Of a DNA stretch of 64,000 nucleotides, positions 1-6,772 are shown piece after piece. Both the position numbers and the translations under genes were made by a program. Below the pieces are notes generated by a model. That model saw only the letters and a program-made list of their open reading frames with translations. It did not search any database and was not told the DNA's origin. The stretch spans positions 1 through 64,000 of the forward strand of contig JACZJK010000031.1 in NCBI GenBank assembly GCA_014860575.1. The letters are read 5' to 3'. The stretch is from Bacteroidales bacterium (GTDB lineage: Bacteria; Bacteroidota; Bacteroidia; Bacteroidales; JAAYJT01). Within the stretch, counting starts at the first letter, position 1. The number at the start of each line of letters is the position of its first letter.

Positions 1-75
1 ATTTCGGCGAGAGGCCTGGATCATTTACTTTTCACTTTTAACATTTGATTTAGCTGCTAATCAGTTTTTTTCGCC

Positions 76-83
76 TAGCTTTG
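76..83 (+). promoter_or_regulatory. -7 promoter box for cheBR-like gene
   Basis: TAGCTTTG matches the Bacteroidota -7 consensus TAnnTTTG. It predicts transcription starting near position 87, which excludes the in-frame ATG at 85 and supports translation from ATG 127 with a leader of about 40 nt. No clear -33 element was seen. Confidence 0.5.
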
Positions 84-126
84 TATGCTACTCGCAGCGG
101 GAAATTTTATATTTCAAAATCCGATC

Positions 127-3111
127 ATGGCAAAATCAAAACCACTTCAGCCGACCAGCAAATCTCAAAAAAAAGCTGGAGCCTCAACAGTAAAGCCAAC
201 TGGTTCCAACCCTGAATTATTTCCTATTGTTGGCATTGGAGCCTCGGCCGGAGGGCTGGAAGCGCTGGAACAATTTCTTGAAAACATTCCTGATAACAGC
301 GGTCTGGCGTATGTTGTCATTCAACATCTGGATCCAACACAGAAAGGTATGCTGCCGGAGTTGCTACAGCGGGTTTCAAGAATGAAAGTACATCAGGCAA
401 AAGACCGCATGGTGGTGAGGCCAAACTGCGTGTACGTAATACCGCCAAATAAGAGCATGTCCATCTTAAAAGGAGTTCTTTACCTGTTTGAGCCGCAGGA
501 AGTCAGAGGATTGCGTCTTCCGGTTGATTTCTTCCTGCGATCGCTTGCCACCGACCGCAAAGAGAATAGTGTTGGGGTTATACTTTCTGGTATGGGTTCT
601 GATGGAAGCGAAGGGTTGCGTGCCATAAAAGAAAATAACGGAATTGTGATGGTGCAGGATCCGGCCACATCAAAATTCGACAGCATGCCCCGTAATGCAA
701 TTAAGTCGGTTATGGTGGATATTGTAGCCCCCGCTGACGAGTTACCTCAAAAACTCATGCTGTTTTTGAAACAAATGCCATTGCTGGATGCTAATTATAA
801 CCCGGAGTCTAAAGACAATAGTGCACTTGATAAAATCATTATTTTATTGCGAGACCAAACCGGTAATGATTTCTCGTTGTATAAAAAAAACACACTTTAT
901 CGCCGTATTGAACGGCGGATGGGTGTTCACAAAATTGATAAAATAGCTAACTATATAACCTTCCTGCAGGAAAACCCCAGGGAAGTAGAAATTCTTTTTA
1001 AGGAATTACTGATTGGTGTAACTAATTTTTTTCGCGATCCTGCCGTTTGGGAAAAACTATGCAATGTTATTTTGCAGGAAATCATTGCCAATGCGCCGGC
1101 AGGCACAAATTTGAGAGCGTGGTCAGTAGGTTGTTCCACCGGTGAGGAAGCGTATACATTGGCCATTATTTTTAAGGAAGCGCTTGAAAAAACAACTACA
1201 AAAAGTAATGTATCATTACAGATTTTTGCAACTGATCTCGATCATGAAGCTGTTGAAATTGCCAGGAGGGGACTATATCCTGTAAATATCGCTTCCGATG
1301 TTTCACCTGAGCGCCTGAGCCGTTTCTTTGTCAAAACCGATAATGGTTATCGTGTAAGCACTGAAATAAGGGAAATGATCGTGTTTGCACAACATAACAC
1401 TATCATGCATCCACCATTCACAAAAATTGACATCCTTTCATGCCGCAATTTGTTGATTTATATGGATGCCGACTTGCAGAAGAAGATTTTGAAGTTGTTT
1501 TATTTCAGCTTGAACAACAACGGGATCATGCTTCTGGGAAGTTCAGAATCACTTGGCTCAAACATCAACCTGTTTAAAACCCTTGATGGTAAACATAGAA
1601 TTTACAAGCGCTCAGGTGATTCGCATGTGTCTGAATTATTTAATTTTCCCTCATCATTCTCGCAAAAAAAACCCAAAAAAACCAATACTCGACCAACTCT
1701 TGTCCCATCCGAGAATATCCAATCACTTGCCGACCAGGTTTTATTACAGCAATTTTCGCCTCCTGGTGTTCTGGTAAACGAAGCCGGTGATATTATTTAT
1801 ATTAGCGGGCGTACCGGGAAATACCTGGAACCGGCAGTAGGGAAAGCCAACTTTAACATATTTTCTATGTTAAGGGAGGGTTTGCGCAACGAATTCCCTG
1901 TTGCCTTCCATCAGGCCATCAGGAAAAAAGAACCTGTTGTGTTACGTAATCTTAAAGTTGGCGTAAATGGTGGCTCACAAACGGTGAACATCACTATTCG
2001 ATCCATTGATAAGCCGGAGCCATTATCAGGTACTGTGATGATTGTTTTTAATAATGTGCCCGATAAAACTAATCTCAGGCCAATTGCAAAGCAGGGGAAG
2101 AACGAGAAAAAAAGTTCAAAAGAGGTGGAATTGGAAATGGAGTTGCAACATACCCGCGAAGAAATGCAGAGCTCTGTGGAAGAAATGCAGGCTTCGCAGG
2201 AAGAACTAAAATCTGCCAACGAGGAATTGCAATCTTCAAATGAGGAACTACAATCCACAAACGAAGAGCTTACCAGTTCAAAAGAAGAAATGCAAAGCCT
2301 GAACGAAGAACTTCAAACTGTAAATGCGGAACTTCAGGCCAAGATTGATGAATTTACGCGGGTTGACAATGATATGAAAAACCTGCTGAACAGTACCGAT
2401 ATCGCCACGCTGTTCCTTGATAAAGATTTGAGCATCCGTCGTTACACCCTGCAGGCGACCAGGATTTTTAAATTTATTAAGAGCGATATCGGGCGTCCGT
2501 TCACCGATCAGGCTTCCGATCTTATTTATCCCGAAATGGTTGACGATGCGCACGAAGTATTAAGAACCCTTGTGTATAAGGAAAGACAGATTCCAGGTAA
2601 GAACGGGCAATGGTTCTCAGTCCGCATTATGCCTTACCGCACTTTCGACGATCGAATAGACGGGCTGGTTATTACTTTTATCAACATCACCGAACTCAAA
2701 CACTCAGAGGAAAAATTAAACGAGTCAGAACAGATTCAGCGTTTGCTTTTCGATTCAGACAAAGACATCATTATTAAATTGTCAGCCAAGTGGAAGGTGC
2801 TGGAATACAATGAGGAAGCCCGTAGATTTTTCGGAGTAAAAAGAGCCGAAGCTATGGGCAAAAACTTTTTGGAAATGTTTATATCAGAGCCAAACCGGAA
2901 AAAGACAGAAAAAGAACTGAAAGAGATAATGAATGAATTGCAGGATAGCAGAATGAATTTACAGATGAAAGTCTCCGGGAGTGAAACACCTGTCGTTGAG
3001 TGGACAGCCAGTATATTAGTGAATACTGAAAGCCAGGCAACAGGAATAATTTTGAAGGCGGAAGGAGGAAGTCAGGAATCTTCAGACGTCGCACTAAGTG
3101 AAAATCAATAA
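127..3111 (+). CDS. CheB-CheR fusion sensor with coiled coil and PAS domains
   Basis: Numbering from ATG 127 (994 aa), the protein starts with a CheB methylesterase domain (about 30-215). Its catalytic triad is visible as Ser40 in GASAGG, His67 in IQHLDP and Asp159 in GMGSDGSEG. A CheR methyltransferase follows (about 225-490) with the SAM-binding GCSTGEEAYTLA and SCRNLLIYMD motifs. Next are a Glu-rich coiled coil (about 665-755, repeated EELQS/NEEL heptads) and two PAS domains (about 755-870 and 880-980). CheB and CheR remove and add methyl groups on chemoreceptor glutamates, but no MCP, CheA or CheW gene is nearby. This fused form is common as an orphan regulator, so a role in two-component signalling rather than motility is inferred. 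There is no receiver domain and no kinase domain at the C-terminus. The next gene, also a PAS protein, starts 10 nt downstream and is probably co-transcribed. Confidence 0.9.
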   Translation: MAKSKPLQPTSKSQKKAGASTVKPTGSNPELFPIVGIGASAGGLEALEQFLENIPDNSGLAYVVIQHLDPTQKGMLPELLQRVSRMKVHQAKDRMVVRPNCVYVIPPNKSMSILKGVLYLFEPQEVRGLRLPVDFFLRSLATDRKENSVGVILSGMGSDGSEGLRAIKENNGIVMVQDPATSKFDSMPRNAIKSVMVDIVAPADELPQKLMLFLKQMPLLDANYNPESKDNSALDKIIILLRDQTGNDFSLYKKNTLYRRIERRMGVHKIDKIANYITFLQENPREVEILFKELLIGVTNFFRDPAVWEKLCNVILQEIIANAPAGTNLRAWSVGCSTGEEAYTLAIIFKEALEKTTTKSNVSLQIFATDLDHEAVEIARRGLYPVNIASDVSPERLSRFFVKTDNGYRVSTEIREMIVFAQHNTIMHPPFTKIDILSCRNLLIYMDADLQKKILKLFYFSLNNNGIMLLGSSESLGSNINLFKTLDGKHRIYKRSGDSHVSELFNFPSSFSQKKPKKTNTRPTLVPSENIQSLADQVLLQQFSPPGVLVNEAGDIIYISGRTGKYLEPAVGKANFNIFSMLREGLRNEFPVAFHQAIRKKEPVVLRNLKVGVNGGSQTVNITIRSIDKPEPLSGTVMIVFNNVPDKTNLRPIAKQGKNEKKSSKEVELEMELQHTREEMQSSVEEMQASQEELKSANEELQSSNEELQSTNEELTSSKEEMQSLNEELQTVNAELQAKIDEFTRVDNDMKNLLNSTDIATLFLDKDLSIRRYTLQATRIFKFIKSDIGRPFTDQASDLIYPEMVDDAHEVLRTLVYKERQIPGKNGQWFSVRIMPYRTFDDRIDGLVITFINITELKHSEEKLNESEQIQRLLFDSDKDIIIKLSAKWKVLEYNEEARRFFGVKRAEAMGKNFLEMFISEPNRKKTEKELKEIMNELQDSRMNLQMKVSGSETPVVEWTASILVNTESQATGIILKAEGGSQESSDVALSENQ

Positions 3112-3121
3112 TAACAAACCT

Positions 3122-3673
3122 ATGAACACGGAAGAACATGATTTTACAGATGCACGGTCGCTGCGCATTAAAGCGGAACAAAAGCTAAAAGAAAAACAAA
3201 ATATAGCCGACCAGCATGCTTTGGAAACCGACTCGAAAAAACTGCTGCACGAACTGCAGGTTCATCAGATTGAACTGGAAATGCAGAATGAAGAGTTGAG
3301 CATGGCTTATGAAACGGCTGAAGCAGCATTGAAAAAATACACGATGCTGTATGATTTGGCCCCACTGGGTTATCTGACACTGGAAAGTAACGGTACGATT
3401 GCAGAACTGAACTTTACCGCTGCCGAAATGCTGGGCGAGCGACGGTTTGGTCTGGTTGGCAGTAACTTTAAACTATACATTTCCGATGGATACAAGGCAG
3501 TCTTCAATAATTTCCTGAACAGTGTTTTTACAAGTAATGAAAAGCAGTCCTGCGAGGTAATGCTTGGTTATGATAATAATCCGTTAGGCCATGTTTATAT
3601 GGAAGGCGTCGTTTCCGGCGATGAACAGAATTGCCTGCTTTCAGTGGTTGATATTTCCAAATTCGGGAAATAA
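3122..3673 (+). CDS. Small PAS-domain protein
   Basis: 183 aa from ATG 3122; a GTG at 3098 would overlap the upstream gene by 14 nt and is the alternative start. The N-terminal 70 residues form a coiled coil with the motif ELQVHQIELEMQNEEL, typical of the linker preceding PAS domains in Bacteroidota and proteobacterial sensor kinases. One PAS domain follows (about 75-180: YDLAPLGYLTLESNGTIAELN), with no output domain. It sits directly behind the CheB-CheR-PAS gene and may be a ligand-sensing partner, or the split-off sensor half of a larger kinase. No membrane segment or signal peptide is present. Function is inferred only from the domain. Confidence 0.8.
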   Translation: MNTEEHDFTDARSLRIKAEQKLKEKQNIADQHALETDSKKLLHELQVHQIELEMQNEELSMAYETAEAALKKYTMLYDLAPLGYLTLESNGTIAELNFTAAEMLGERRFGLVGSNFKLYISDGYKAVFNNFLNSVFTSNEKQSCEVMLGYDNNPLGHVYMEGVVSGDEQNCLLSVVDISKFGK

Positions 3674-4042
3674 TTGGTTTTTTTGATCCTGCACTAATCA
3701 ACACAAACACAGCTAAAAACATTTATCTGTGGCTGCTGGCGCAATTTAATACTGAACTGAAGGTTTTAGTTGGTGAGATTTCAATGAAGTAGTCTCAGAA
3801 TAAATTGAAAATATTGCAAAATGAGCTTAAGATGGGGGACGTTTTAAAACTTCTGAATTTGCTATTTTTTGTCATTCTTCTCCGCCGCGGCGGAGAAGAA
3901 TCTAATCTACAATCAAATAAAGATCCTTCACTTCCTGCCCGACTACGTCATTCAGGCGGGCGTTCAGGATGACAAGATTCAATTCAACCTTAATACAGCC
4001 CGATCTCCTATATTTTAACCGGATACTAATGAATTCAATAAT
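3674..4042. other. Intergenic region, no gene seen
   Basis: No open frame with coding character was recognised. It contains the 28-bp palindrome at 3874-3901. Around 3920-3985 (gacgtcattcaggcgggcg, gttcaggatgacaagattc) it resembles the dispersed intergenic strings common in Bacteroidota genomes. Confidence 0.4.
3874..3901. repeat. Perfect 28-bp palindrome
   Basis: The left arm ATTCTTCTCCGCCG is followed immediately by its exact reverse complement CGGCGGAGAAGAAT, with no loop bases. It lies about 200 nt after the PAS gene and lacks a T-tract. It could form a hairpin at the mRNA end or be part of a dispersed repeat; a standard terminator is less likely. Confidence 0.7.
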
Positions 4043-4186
4043 TGAGTCCACTCTGAAAAGTCAATCTGCCCCTAAATCCCCTAAAGGGGACTTTTACAAA
4101 TTGCTGATTTTTAGCGTTTCCCCTTTAGGGGTCAGGGGTTAAAAACGATAAAAATCAGCAATTTGTGACTTTTCGGAGTGGACTCA
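4043..4186. mobile_element. 144-bp inverted-repeat element, copy 1 (MITE-like)
   Basis: The ends TGAGTCCACTCTGAAAAGTC and GACTTTTCGGAGTGGACTCA are inverted repeats of 20 bp with one mismatch. Inside are two more nested inverted pairs: CCCCTAAAGGGGA with TCCCCTTTAGGGG, and ACAAATTGCTGATTTTTA with TAAAAATCAGCAATTTGT. It is flanked by ATAAT on both sides (4038-4042 and 4187-4191), a possible target-site duplication. It carries no open frame. It ends 32 nt before the NlpC/P60 gene, so it may carry or interrupt that gene's promoter. The same 144 bp recurs at 5865-6008 and 31863-32006. Confidence 0.8.
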
Positions 4187-4218
4187 ATAATTTAATGTCT
4201 GAAAAAAGAATCGTTTAA

Positions 4219-4731
4219 ATGTTTATAAAACTCCTATCCGTTACTTTCATTTCACTGTTTGCAAACTGTATACAACCGCAGCCTGAAACACAATTGGCGG
4301 AATTGGATCGCGAGCCAATAATTGCTTCTGAAATTAACAGGTCAGAACTGGTTGCGTTCGCAAAAAGCTATCTCGGTACAACGTATCAATATGCCAGCGC
4401 TGACCCCATGAAAGGATTTGATTGCTCGGGCTTTGTTTATTTTGTTTTTAAACACTTCAATATTGATATGCCTCGCAGTTCGAAGGAATATACTTCCCTG
4501 CAACCCAAACTGAAACCTGAAGAATTCAAAGCAGGCGATGTTCTTGTGTTTTATGGTTTTAACGACAATACACAAATCGGGCATGTTGGCATAATTTGCG
4601 AAGCTGATGGAATGAATTCAAAATTTATTCATTCCTCTTCGGGGATTGTCAAAGGTATTATCATCAGTAATTTGGGATCCGAATTATACACCAGGCGCTT
4701 TTATAAATGCGTTGATGTGATAAGTCTTTAA
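4219..4731 (+). CDS. NlpC/P60 family cell-wall peptidase
   Basis: 170 aa with a hydrophobic N-terminus ending in FANC17, a possible but atypical lipobox, so export to the periplasm or lipid anchoring is likely. The NlpC/P60 domain (about 42-160) shows all catalytic elements: Cys69 in FDCSGF, His122 in IGHVGII and His138 in FIHSS. These enzymes cleave peptidoglycan stem peptides, usually between D-Glu and the diamino acid. At 170 aa it is a single-domain enzyme with no SH3 targeting domain. It stands alone, behind a MITE-like element and before a strong hairpin that starts at its own stop codon. Confidence 0.88.
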   Translation: MFIKLLSVTFISLFANCIQPQPETQLAELDREPIIASEINRSELVAFAKSYLGTTYQYASADPMKGFDCSGFVYFVFKHFNIDMPRSSKEYTSLQPKLKPEEFKAGDVLVFYGFNDNTQIGHVGIICEADGMNSKFIHSSSGIVKGIIISNLGSELYTRRFYKCVDVISL

Positions 4732-4784
4732 CCGCAAAGTCGCTAAGGCGCAATTAATAATTAGCGTCTTAGCGACTTCGCGGT
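4731..4784. terminator. Bidirectional hairpin between convergent genes
   Basis: The 21-nt arms (accgcaaagtcgctaaggcgc and gcgtcttagcgacttcgcggt) pair with two G-T mismatches around a 12-nt AT loop, followed by aaaattt. It lies between the convergent NlpC/P60 and lipoprotein genes and can serve both. Similar gctaaggcgcaaag strings are frequent dispersed repeats in the phylum. Confidence 0.65.
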
Positions 4785-4808
4785 AAAATTTCAGACTTTT
4801 AGAAGATG

Positions 4809-5618
4809 TTAATTTGATCCAATATTTCCCTGGCAGATGATATTTGGGAAAGTCATTGAGTTCTGATATACGTTGATATGGCCATCATACTCCATCCAAT
4901 TCCCATAAGTCATTTGAATTCCACTATCAAGTTGCCGGATGTTTGTGTAACTCATGCCGGTTGTTCCGTTAACACTGCTTAGAATATTCACTACCGGGCC
5001 GCCACCAATGGTGGAAGTTGAACTTAGATTAATGCTTGCAGGGTAGGTTTCACCTGCGATAGTTCCAATCAGCGTGATGGTTACCAGGGTATTTCCATTT
5101 ACCCTTTCTTCAAACAACGCATTACCTGATACCCCGAATGATTCCATTGGAGATAAGGTATATGTTTTTTTGGTAGCTGTAAGCACATTGCCACCTATAT
5201 CACCCTGTGCAAGAATTACATTGGGTTCACTACTACTTTTCGCAACCCTGATAAAGCCATCGTATGCTATAAGCTCATCATAAGTCATTAATGTAACTTT
5301 CGTTGAACTTGAACCGTTATCAACAACAGGATCAAGAGTTACAACTACAAGTCCGCCTTCAACCGCGGAATTCATACGCAGTTCAGCAGGGTGTGAACCA
5401 TCAGGAGAGCCAAACAACTCAATTTTTATGGTTGTGCTTGATTTGCTCGTTTCTATAAAAGTAGCTTTACCCGTTACGCCGAGCACATCCTGCACCATAA
5501 GATCAAACTCAGTTTCTCTGTTCGGGGTATCATCTTTCTTGCACCCTACGGAAAATAATACAACAGCTGCAAGAACCAGCACACTTAGCGCGGGAAATTC
5601 ACTTCTTACTTTATACAT
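4809..5618 (-). CDS. Lipoprotein with two CHRD-like repeats
   Basis: 269 aa from ATG 5618. The longer open frame reaches 5666, but the regulon-type promoter at 5678-5745 places the transcription start near 5674, and the lipoprotein signal begins at 5618 (hydrophobic stretch ending FSVGC, then KKDD). The mature part holds two similar units (about 33-140 and 148-268). Each has the pattern G.A.F...TL.TI.L.G...G..YPA.I followed by YDG.I.V....N.I.QGNIG, which resembles the CHRD domain. The repeats suggest gene-internal duplication. CHRD-like lipoproteins are surface or periplasmic proteins of unknown role. It is the first member of the seven-promoter regulon in this window. Confidence 0.7.
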   Translation of the reverse strand: MYKVRSEFPALSVLVLAAVVLFSVGCKKDDTPNRETEFDLMVQDVLGVTGKATFIETSKSSTTIKIELFGSPDGSHPAELRMNSAVEGGLVVVTLDPVVDNGSSSTKVTLMTYDELIAYDGFIRVAKSSSEPNVILAQGDIGGNVLTATKKTYTLSPMESFGVSGNALFEERVNGNTLVTITLIGTIAGETYPASINLSSTSTIGGGPVVNILSSVNGTTGMSYTNIRQLDSGIQMTYGNWMEYDGHINVYQNSMTFPNIICQGNIGSN

Positions 5619-5677
5619 TTTGAATGTTATTAATTTCCCGCTACTGGCGGGGCAGTTGCAACACAATTATTACTCTA

Positions 5678-5745
5678 CAAAGTTCCAGTCTTTAAAAGCA
5701 AAATGTGTTACATAATTTCATCTAAGAATTACAACATTCACACAT
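5678..5745 (-). promoter_or_regulatory. Stress-regulon promoter, copy 1
   Basis: On the minus strand: ATGTGTGAAT (5745-5736), 2 nt, TGTAAT (5733-5728), 15 nt, TGTAAC (5712-5707), 21 nt, then GAACTTTG (5685-5678) as a degenerate -7 box. Spacings are identical to six other promoters in the window. It drives the CHRD-like lipoprotein gene with a leader of about 56 nt. Confidence 0.75.
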
Positions 5746-5760
5746 TGGCAGGGGGCACAA

Positions 5761-5864
5761 GAGCCAAGACCCAAATTCTAGGTACCAAGTCTCAAGCCCA
5801 AAGAAGTAGAATACTCCATTAACTAATCAACTAAAGATGAAGTCCAAAGCCCAAAATCCAAAGT
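5761..5864. repeat. Low-complexity ccaagtc/ccaaagcc repeat tract
   Basis: Short degenerate units such as ccaagtctcaagcccaaag and aagtccaaagcccaaaatcc. Similar strings occur at 22973-23045, 46185-46235 and 53540-53600. It is non-coding and lies just before MITE copy 2. Confidence 0.6.
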
Positions 5865-6008
5865 TGAGTCCATTCTGAAAAGTCAATCTGCCCCTAAATC
5901 CCCTAAAGGGGACTTTTACAAATTGCTGATTTTTAGCGTTTCCCCTTTAGGGGTCAGGGGTTAAAAACGATAAAAATCAGCAATTTGTAACTTTTTAGAG
6001 TGGACTCA
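5865..6008. mobile_element. 144-bp inverted-repeat element, copy 2
   Basis: Same length and structure as the copy at 4043-4186, with a few substitutions in the ends (ccattctgaaaag on the left, ctttttagagtgg on the right). It is flanked by AAGT on both sides (5861-5864 and 6009-6012), consistent with a 4-bp target duplication. It is non-coding, inserted in a repeat-rich spacer upstream of the CHRD-like lipoprotein gene. Confidence 0.8.
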
Positions 6009-6212
6009 AAGTTCAAATTCAAAATAACTTTGGTTTGTAGATTTACGAATCTTAAATCTGGAATTTTGATTTATTAACTCTATCATTCCATTACTCCAAC
6101 CAATTAGCCAATTGACTTTTAAACCATTTACACATTGCATTACTCCATTAATCCATCACTCCATCACTGTATAACTGTATCACTGCATCACAACAGAAAA
6201 GCATCACAGCAC
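6009..6212. repeat. Low-complexity spacer, ccattactcc and ctgtatcactgc strings
   Basis: Contains tagatttacgaatcttaaatctgg, runs of ccattactcc/catcactcc and ctgtataactgtatcactgcatcac. These match in reverse orientation the spacer at 46046-46190. No gene seen. Confidence 0.55.
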
Positions 6213-6398
6213 CTACACATTGATATTCTTCAGATAGTCAATTACACCAAACTCCATCAGAAGCCATGCGATCACAACAATAACCACCACCACATTGAGA
6301 ATGGATTTTATTTTCCGGTCCATCGGAATGAAACTATTGACCAGCCAGAGCGCCACGCCTGCAACGATCAATACAATGAAAACTGTTAAAAGTGACAT
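6213..6398 (-). CDS. 61-aa two-TM membrane miniprotein
   Basis: Two hydrophobic helices (about 3-21 and 32-50) are separated by a short basic loop PMDRKIKS, with a conserved-looking C-terminus LLMEFGVIDYLKNINV. The pattern resembles the small Thivi_2564-type membrane protein family. Such miniproteins are frequent in stress-responsive clusters, but their function is unknown. The start is firm because the regulon promoter's -7 box is only about 23 nt upstream, leaving a leader near 19 nt. It appears monocistronic. Confidence 0.75.
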   Translation of the reverse strand: MSLLTVFIVLIVAGVALWLVNSFIPMDRKIKSILNVVVVIVVIAWLLMEFGVIDYLKNINV

Positions 6399-6420
6399 AA
6401 TTAAGGTTTAAGATTAACCG

Positions 6421-6488
6421 CAAAGGTAATTTGCTTAAATTTTAAATGTGTTACAAAACTATTGGAAAGAGTTACATGATTCACGCAT
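6421..6488 (-). promoter_or_regulatory. Stress-regulon promoter, copy 2
   Basis: Minus strand: ATGCGTGAAT (6488-6479), N2, TGTAAC (6476-6471), N15, TGTAAC (6455-6450), N21, TACCTTTG (6428-6421). The -7 box is a perfect TAnnTTTG. It drives the 61-aa membrane protein gene. Confidence 0.8.
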
Positions 6489-6664
6489 GAAACTTATAGC
6501 CTGAATAATTTCACACCGCCAGGACGCCAGGACGCAAAGATTTGATTTGAAAGAGAATAAGAGATGTTGATTGCAACAATTAACATTATTACTTTTTCCA
6601 CTAAGTGACTTATTCCGTAGGCCTTAGCGGTTTGACACGAAGATTTGTGAATAAAACAGGCTAT

Positions 6665-6767
6665 AAATGAAGCTTGTTCTAAGAACCGGAATTTCATCCT
6701 TCATCAAGTCTATGCGCTGCAACAGGTAAATATTAGGTTCAATACCATCAAGGTCAATATCAAAAAT
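6665..6767 (-). pseudogene. Remnant of a second cbpM-like gene
   Basis: Reading minus from 6767, the translation includes FDIDLDGIEPNIYLLQRID and LMKDEIPVLRTSFIYS. This aligns over about 34 residues with the C-terminus of the intact CbpM at 10752-11042 (YDLDINLAGIETITHLLQRI, EILQDEISVLRNRLRFYE). The N-terminal helix-turn-helix part is missing and no start codon exists. The open frame runs on to a stop near 6626. It lies just after the glycosyltransferase gene and upstream of promoter copy 2, as the intact cbpM lies just upstream of promoter copy 3. Confidence 0.7.
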
Positions 6768-6772
6768 GCCAT

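Noticed and set aside
4043-4186. Structured regulatory RNA or riboswitch upstream of the NlpC/P60 gene
   Set aside because: The same 144 bp occurs at two unrelated sites, including between convergent genes, with apparent target duplications; a mobile element explains it better.
6494-6697. 67-aa open frame on the minus strand between the glycosyltransferase and the two-TM miniprotein
   Set aside because: No family resemblance, and it lies partly over the cbpM remnant in another frame and over a gacgcaaag-type repeat; treated as chance.
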